Below are positions 58,401 through 64,000 of a DNA stretch of 64,000 nt, piece by piece; the stretch's first letter is position 1, and every line of letters begins with the position of its first letter. Source of the DNA: Protea cynaroides (Eukaryota > Streptophyta > Magnoliopsida > Proteales > Proteaceae); NCBI GenBank assembly GCA_028583415.1, contig CM053272.1, forward strand, positions 40,162,199 through 40,226,198, in the 5' to 3' direction. Made by a program: the position numbers and the translations under genes. The notes under the pieces are model-generated. The model had not been told where the DNA came from. It worked only from the letters and a program-made list of their open reading frames with translations, and did not search any database.

Positions 58401-61166
58401 TGAACAACTGAGATGAGAATATAGGGAACTTCTTGGCACCATACAAGTCGAAACCCCAATAAGCTATGGGCATGATTATGTACATAATCAAGAAATATCC
58501 AGAGAAAATGTTAACGATGGCAAAGAAAGGGGTTATTAGAGGGCTGTATAGGTAGGAAGCCACTGTAGCCCAGTCTATGGCAAAAGCCCCAAACCCTAGG
58601 CCATTCATGCCTGAACCAAGCTGTTGTGCTGTGACGGAATTTTTGAATGCCCAGCAAACCCATGAGACGGTTGTCACAGTAGGGAAGATGTAGCCAGGGA
58701 CAACATACCAGCAGAAGCTGCAAATGAATACAATAAGGAAGAACTTGCCCCTTGTCATACCTCTATCCTCCTTTTCATGCAGCGCCCTGTATACCAAATT
58801 CATATAGGAATTTCAGAAAAAGGGCAAGAAAGGTTTTTTATTTTGGTAAATAAAATATCAATTTATAACCAACTAAACTACGAAACCTTATTTAAAATTA
58901 AAAGATAAAATAAAAGGAAAAAGGGAAAAGTTTGTTTGCTTTCTTACAAAGAATTTTTTATTAATATTTTCTTTTTTCAAAAATAATTATTTTAAGTCTT
59001 TTTGAATTTGTAAATAAGCATATGGTGTAAACCCTTTCTCTTTAGGAAAAAAAAGAAAAAGAAAACATAAACATACCTAAAGAGAGAGACTTGAACAAGA
59101 GTATTGGGCCACCACATATGGGCCGGTTCAACCACATACTTTCGTAGTAGACCTGCCCAACCATATCCTAGTACCTGTTTCGTAGGCTTGTATATTAGTA
59201 TGCATATTCAGGAATACATACATTAAACAAAAATAAATCTTTATCTTAAATAAAAAAAAATTATAGGAATTTTTTTTTTCATTCAATCACCATTGTGATC
59301 TTATAATAATCTCATCCTTTATTGAGAACATCCAAATTTTTCTTCATATTGTATTAGAAGTCTTATCCAAATTTCAGTCACTAAAATGGTGGATAAGGGG
59401 ATCCAAATCCTCTCTTCCCAGAGGTTCGGGAGGCAAGGGGCTACCACCAGTCGATGCCCGACACATGGGTGTCGACTAGATCGAAGCCTTTCATCCAAGC
59501 CGATAAGGTGAGCCAACGAAGGGTGTCGGCTTATGCACCGGCTAGGATGGAGGGTTTAGATCCAGCCAACACCCACATGAAATCACCCCCTCCTGAACCT
59601 GAGAAAAAAGGATTTGAATAATAGATAAGAAGGATTTTTTTTTTAGATAAATAGGTATTTTATTAATATGGAAACAAATAACATAACACGCAATCCCAAA
59701 ACAGAACACCAACAAACAAAAGCAAACAACTACAAATCTAAAAGGGGGCTCAAAGGGACCAATAGGAAACCCCACCCCTCCTCCCAAAAAAAAAAAAAAA
59801 AAAAAACATGAGCAAACGAAACTCGATCATTTTTCTATTGGATGAATTTTACCCGAAATTCAAACTCTAGATGGGAAAGATCCATGGCCCACGACACTCT
59901 TACTGATCGATAATCCCTACAAAGAATACCTTAAAATAGCATGCACATTGACCACGAAGATTTATAGAATCTAGATTGCAACTAGAATAATTCACCTGGA
60001 TATGTACTTGTATCCACCTTGGGATTTTATCATAATTCATATTCAATGGGTCTTACATCCTAGAGGTGGGACGTCTCACACTACATCAACAATGATGGAA
60101 TCCCATGAAAAGTACATATACATGTAGATAGTCTCAACTCGATTGCAACAATATCGTGGTTTACGACTTTACGTATTTAAAATCCTAGATCGGATGATTT
60201 TGGGTTGAGACATGGGCAAAAAGTATGACATAAATTTATCGGGTTGATACAGTTATTCAATCTCATATTGGTTTTTCAAATCACCACTACATGTTCTGAC
60301 TTTTGATATCCTATACTTAAACCACGAAAGACGCAAAAGATGTTGAGAATTATTTCACACTAAAATACCAGTTGAACCAACCTAGCTTTTGAGATGAACA
60401 TTTCAAGAGATCATTTACATGTACATATACTTTTCATGGGATCTCATCACCATCTATGTGAGATGGGACTTATCTCTAAAGTATGGGACCCATTGAATAT
60501 TAACGATGATGAAATCTGAAGGAGGATACAAATACATGTATGTGAACTATCGTTAATCTGGAGTTGAGAGAAACAGACCTGCGTGGTGATAACAAGTAGC
60601 CAGGCGACAACGAAGGAGATGTTCCTACGGTAGAAAGCCTTGATAATGTCAACGATGCCGACGGCATAAGCAGGTCCGTTGCCGAAGGCACAGCCAGCAC
60701 TGGCAAAGATGGTGATGAGCGCGTGCTCTTTTATGTTGAAAGGCCCCGGATTCAAAGAGAACTCCCTCGACCCCATCCCCAGCAAACGGAACTTAGTCCG
60801 AGGAAGTACTAATGCCATGAATCGGCCGGCTGGAAGTGAAGCAACCTGAACCGTGAGCTGGGTTATGATGATTGGTTCGGTTCTGTATGAGAAGAACTGG
60901 TTCAGAAATGACAGCATACAGCATGATAGCAACCCAAGAGTCCACATGCGGAAGGTCCATACAGGAAGAGATGGGTCGTCTGTGTTGGTCACCGTCAGGC
61001 GAACCTGTTCGATCGGCGACAACTCTTCCTCTTCCTCTTCCTCTTCCTCTTCCTTAACCAGCTCCTTGTTCGTCGACATTTCCTTCTCTTCCTGTTCCTC
61101 AGCCATCACCTTGTTCGTCGTCGTCGTCGACGACCTTTCCGAATCTATTTCAAAAACACTTCCCAT
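55491..61166 (-). CDS. Oligopeptide transporter gene D (OPT1/OPT5-like), intact, six exons
   Basis: Exons by descending coordinate: 60579-61166, 59077-59174, 58223-58786, 57027-57279, 56210-56392 and 55491-56105, giving 2301 nt or 766 residues plus TGA. Every junction is GT-AG and the phase is kept. The protein is an OPT-family membrane carrier. Known members are proton-coupled plasma-membrane importers of short peptides, glutathione or metal chelates; the substrate here cannot be read from sequence. Visible landmarks are an acidic N-terminus with ten consecutive Glu (residues 39-48), the SPIEQVRLTV entry motif near 50-60, NPGPFN at about 139, the KIPPR motif at 552-556, and a C-terminus ending in DGCPVY. 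Many hydrophobic segments lie between. The ATG is chosen because MGS/MGT starts are shared with genes B and C and a TATA box lies about 100 bp upstream. Intron 1 holds a foldback MITE and intron 4 a tandem TRIM. Family assignment is very secure; the OPT1/5 subgroup is inferred from remembered sequence. Confidence 0.95.
56452..56911 (+). mobile_element. Tandem TRIM array (LTR-interior-LTR-interior-LTR) in intron 4 of OPT gene D
   Basis: Three LTRs lie in a row: 56452-56557, 56591-56696 and 56797-56911. Each begins TGTTGG/AGG and the first two end TTAACA. PBS motifs TGATATCAGAGC (56558) and TGGTATCAGAGC (56697) follow the first and second LTR, and purine tracts (GAGGGGAT, GAGGGGGAG) precede the second and third. 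The first interior is only 33 bp, the second 100 bp. The tandem form points to recombination between two copies or multimeric cDNA. It lies in sense-opposite orientation to gene D. Confidence 0.87.
57375..57922. mobile_element. Probable hAT-like relic in intron 3 of OPT gene D
   Basis: Repetitive AACCAAACTG, GACCAATAA and ATCGAAATCG words, ending TTAACACCCCTGTAA, the reverse complement of the CAGGGGTGTTAA terminus typical of such elements. The left end is not clear. It enlarges intron 3 to 943 bp, against 91 and 87 bp in C and B. Confidence 0.4.
59399..59621. mobile_element. Foldback MITE F5 in intron 1 of OPT gene D
   Basis: A 223-bp element with ends GGATCCAAATCC and, in reverse complement, TTATTCAAATCC, and core motifs GGTGTCGACTAG and GGTGTCGGCTTATGCACC. 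The putative target duplication is TGGATAAGG (59390-59398) and TAGATAAGA (59622-59630), 7 of 9 matching. Arm similarity is weaker than in F1, F2 and F4. Confidence 0.78.
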
Positions 61167-61260
61167 GGCAAGACGGGCAGACGGAATCTAGATGAGATTC
61201 TTATCTGAAAGAAAGAGAGAGGAAGAGAGGAGTTTAAAAATTAATGCTAGTGCTACTGTT

Positions 61261-61269
61261 TATTTATAA
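61261..61269 (-). promoter_or_regulatory. TATA box of OPT gene D
   Basis: Minus-strand TTATAAATA, about 95 bp upstream of the ATG at 61166. The same TATAAATA lies at comparable distances in genes B and C. Confidence 0.7.
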
Positions 61270-61377
61270 GATACTGGAGAAACGAATCTCAGGTCCTGAT
61301 GACGTTTTCAATGTGACAGATGAAGCAACGAATCTGATAATTGAGAATCCCGAAATATTCAATAACTCAAATGTGCA

Positions 61378-61395
61378 GTGAAACACTCCGTGTTC
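61378..61395. promoter_or_regulatory. Conserved upstream motif of gene D
   Basis: GTGAAACACTCCGTGTTC, about 215 bp upstream of the ATG. Gene C has GTGAAACACCACGTGTTC at 34158-34175, about 305 bp upstream. Only 2 of 18 positions differ while the neighbouring flank is poorly conserved. The two halves form an imperfect inverted repeat (TGAAACAC / GTGTTCA), and copy C contains a CACGTG G-box core. A binding site is inferred, not shown. Confidence 0.45.
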
Positions 61396-62482
61396 AGATG
61401 GGATATTGACCGTGATGACGACTGTCTACTCAAACTAACTTGCAAGTTGCAGAGAGGACCAAATCAAAAAAGACAGAATGATAAAAGAGACGGATCCTTT
61501 TTTTTCCTGCAATGTAGACTTATCACCATTCACGTGGTGTGGGATCCACTTATATAGAGTATCAGATTTATTAGATATGATTTATAATAAAATCTCAAAA
61601 AAAGTACAAGTAGATGCAGTGAACTATTCTAACCATCTTCCCTCATGCCGTGTATCTCTTTTTTATTTGTATTGTATTTGTATTGGAATATATTAATGTG
61701 TTAATGATGTGATTCTTACCAAAAATAAATAAATTATTGGTGATCATCTCATCTTGACTAACATTTTCCAAGGAATAGTCCAAAGACTACAGTTGATTTG
61801 TTTCTAGAATTGATAAAAAAATGATTTAGAGAGGTGGCTTTCGGAACAGCTATTGCCTGTCTCACCAATGGTGGTACTAAACGATGATGACTGATTTTTT
61901 TTTTTTTTCTTGAAAGATGACTGATTGTTTAGTAGGAGACAATGAAGGAAAGAGTAAAAATAAAAAATAAAAAATATTAACGTAGCTCCTACTATAGAAA
62001 AAATAAATTTTCAAAGTTTTATTATTTGGGTCCATCCTTAGTTGCCATCTCAATTCTCAAGATTAAATGGGAATTCCCCTGGATTAAGTGTAGGGTTAAT
62101 AAGGAATATGCACCGAAAAAGAATTTCTCCCGTCAGTCATTTATTGGTCGTGCTAAGATGCATCGGCTTGTGTGTCGAGCATCACAGCATGTCTGATGGA
62201 TGACTGGTGCGACTGAATAATAGGAGTGGATCCATGTCCGATATGTACCCTCTAACCCGAATACGATCCAATAATTAATCAAATCATTCAATCCTAATAT
62301 GAGACAATTGTTATTTTAAATTGACACAAATATGATACAATTTTACACAAAAAGTGTACTAAGAAAACAATCCAACAAGATGGAAGTAAAAAAAATATGA
62401 CCAAATAAAATTATTCAAAATCTCGTTTAACATACCAACCAAAAACAAAACTATTTGGTCGTGTTTATGTTGGGTAATGAGG

Positions 62483-63129
62483 GGTAAGGGTATCAATGGG
62501 CCGGTTTGGTTCTGTTTTGATCTGGGTCATTTTAGTGTCGAGCTTGACAAGTGTAGCCCGAGACCAGCCCGATAAGTTATGCGGCTGATAAACCCAACCT
62601 GTAACTGATAACTATCGGTTTGGTTCAGTTTTGGACCCTTATCGATCAGCTGAAACTATGGGATTCGTAATGGACTGGATTCTATTTGGACTCAATGGTC
62701 AGACCAAGAATAAACTTGTTAGCACTCCCACCCCACACTATCACCTCTCTTTTCGATATCTCTCATCTCTGCCCTATGCAAAAATTTGACATTAATAAAC
62801 CTGCATTTAGAAAGATAGGGGTGAGATGAGGAATGGGGGAAGCCGGCACGCGGGGGTGAGATGAAGAATCTTGGAAGATAGAAATCAGGTTAGAGACAGT
62901 GTGTATTTTCATTTTGGGCATCGGTTTGGGTTCGGACTACAATCGGTTTTAATCTAATTGGTTTGACTTCCGACTGCCCATTGAGCTAACCCTGGCCGAA
63001 CTAAGACCGATATATTTTCTATACCTCAGCCCAAATGTAAACCAATAAGATTTTGGTCTGATTTGATTTGGGCTGATTCAGGCTTGGTCAATTTCAGATA
63101 TCAATTTAGTTCCAACTTTCAAACCCTTA
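62483..63129. mobile_element. hAT-like insertion in the upstream flank of OPT gene D
   Basis: The ends TAAGGGTATCAATGGGCC and, in reverse complement, TAAGGGTTTGAAAGTTGG enclose CGGTTTGG and GGACTGGATT words. The paralogous flanks of A (about 7800-7825) and B (about 17297-17330) run through this point without the insert. Confidence 0.55.
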
Positions 63130-64000
63130 TTAAGTGGCAAGGTGACCCTTTGCAATTTACCCTCTTGAGATATATATATATATATATATATGTGATAATC
63201 GGTTACAATTGATCACCGTAAACTAACTATGTTAGAGTTCACTCAAAATCTGATTGGTTGCAAAGAAAATTAAAAAGAAAGAAAATCAAATTTACAAACT
63301 TAAAAAATAAAAAATAAAACCCTTTTATAATAACTACGTAACTAAATTTAAATCATTCTATATTTAGTTATTAACTTGTACTTTACTTTGAATCTAATTC
63401 ACATGCATTTGAAAAATAAAATAAAAATTATATCTAAAAAATATAATTTTTAAATATGATAAGAAATTTAATATTTTGTACAATCATATTATGTATGACC
63501 ATAAAATTTTTTATTTAAAATTTTCTTCTTTTTTTTATTTTTTTACTTTCAACCAAACTGAACATCAATGTTGATCTATATGTGATGGATATTTCACCCT
63601 CCAACAAGCACAAGATGTGGCTCAAAATTGAGAGTAGAGTGCCTTTCTAAGGGGGGATGGAAAGATGCCTCTAATTTAGAAATGGCAGTACTTTCTAATT
63701 TATAATAAAATGACATTTTTTTAATTTAAAAAACAGATTCCACCGTGTTTGGATTAAGAACCTTTTCCATCATGCATACAATTTTTCTGCAATAATCAGT
63801 TGATAGGATGTTTTCTTTATTCTCAATCATCTAATCTCACTTAAAGAGCTTGAATCCAAAGATTCAGACTTGGAAAAGGTTGCTCTTGTTTCGGCCATTT
63901 TTTATCTTTTATTTTGCAATAGAAATGATCCGTTATCATTTATTTCTTAATTTCGTTGACACAAGACCTCTCATTTTGACCAATCAAGAGTTCAGATCAT

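Larger units (their letters stand above)
61270..64000. other. Upstream flank of OPT gene D; no gene
   Basis: It contains the conserved motif at 61378, blocks shared with the flanks of A and B (TCTCAA(G/A)A(T/C)TAAATGG near 62055, GTGATAATCGGTTACAATT near 63192) and the hAT-like insert 62483-63129. The last 700 bp are AT-rich and unassigned. Confidence 0.5.

Overview
The window is nuclear DNA of a flowering plant. It is AT-rich, its genes are split by GT-AG introns, its promoters carry TATAAATA boxes, and the space between genes is filled with plant transposon families (TRIM, MULE, hAT, SINE, LINE, Ty1/copia). A eudicot or magnoliid is plausible, but the species cannot be named from the sequence.

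The only intact host genes are three tandem, head-to-tail copies on the minus strand of an oligopeptide transporter (OPT) of the plant OPT1/OPT5 type. Gene B lies at 8264-14918 (746 codons), gene C at 29690-33853 (744 codons) and gene D at 55491-61166 (766 codons). Each has six exons with the same splice phases. Exons 2, 4 and 5 are 98, 253 and 183 nt in all three, and exon 3 is 564-567 nt. The NPG and KIPPR motifs of the family are intact in all three. A fourth copy, A (1-5778), runs off the left edge and is a pseudogene. It has lost exon 1, carries two frameshifts, a broken splice acceptor and a 132-bp deletion, and its exon 3 is split by an LTR element. A fifth relic, E (53124-53905), is an exon-1 fragment in the opposite orientation. 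The duplicated unit includes 2 kb or more of upstream flank, because related flanks lie beside A (6600-8200), B (15900-17640) and D (61400-63300).

The most unusual object is the LTR element at 1260-4715 inside pseudogene A. It has 241/248-bp LTRs with TG...CA ends and a perfect TTTTA target duplication, but no recognisable gag, protease, RT or integrase. Its interior is a mosaic of four unrelated host-gene pieces, all in sense orientation: a chloroplast type I signal peptidase (Plsp1/TPP-like), a PPR protein, an NPF (NRT1/PTR) transporter and an alkaline/neutral invertase. It resembles in principle the gene-transducing maize element Bs1.

Other mobile DNA, left to right, includes at least seven members of one TRIM family, four of them placed independently in introns of the OPT copies; a family of 218-247-bp foldback MITEs starting GGAT with 9-10-bp target duplications (12192, 23735, 24995, 42048, 59399 and a half copy at 53395); five long-TIR Mutator-like elements (28564, 34282, 38755, 42435, 48930), some holding short gene-like inserts; hAT-like elements, one of which (15116-15894) landed in the promoter of gene B; a tRNA-derived SINE in three copies; a 5'-truncated L1 LINE tail; copia fragments; and a GC-rich, LTR-like block (45755-47735). 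Two neighbouring units (about 45005-48620 and 48640-52980) are an old tandem duplication that later received different insertions.

A homopolymer-rich stretch at about 21930-22480, beside a perfect 92-bp direct repeat, looks like poor-quality assembly. No tRNA, rRNA or CRISPR array was seen.
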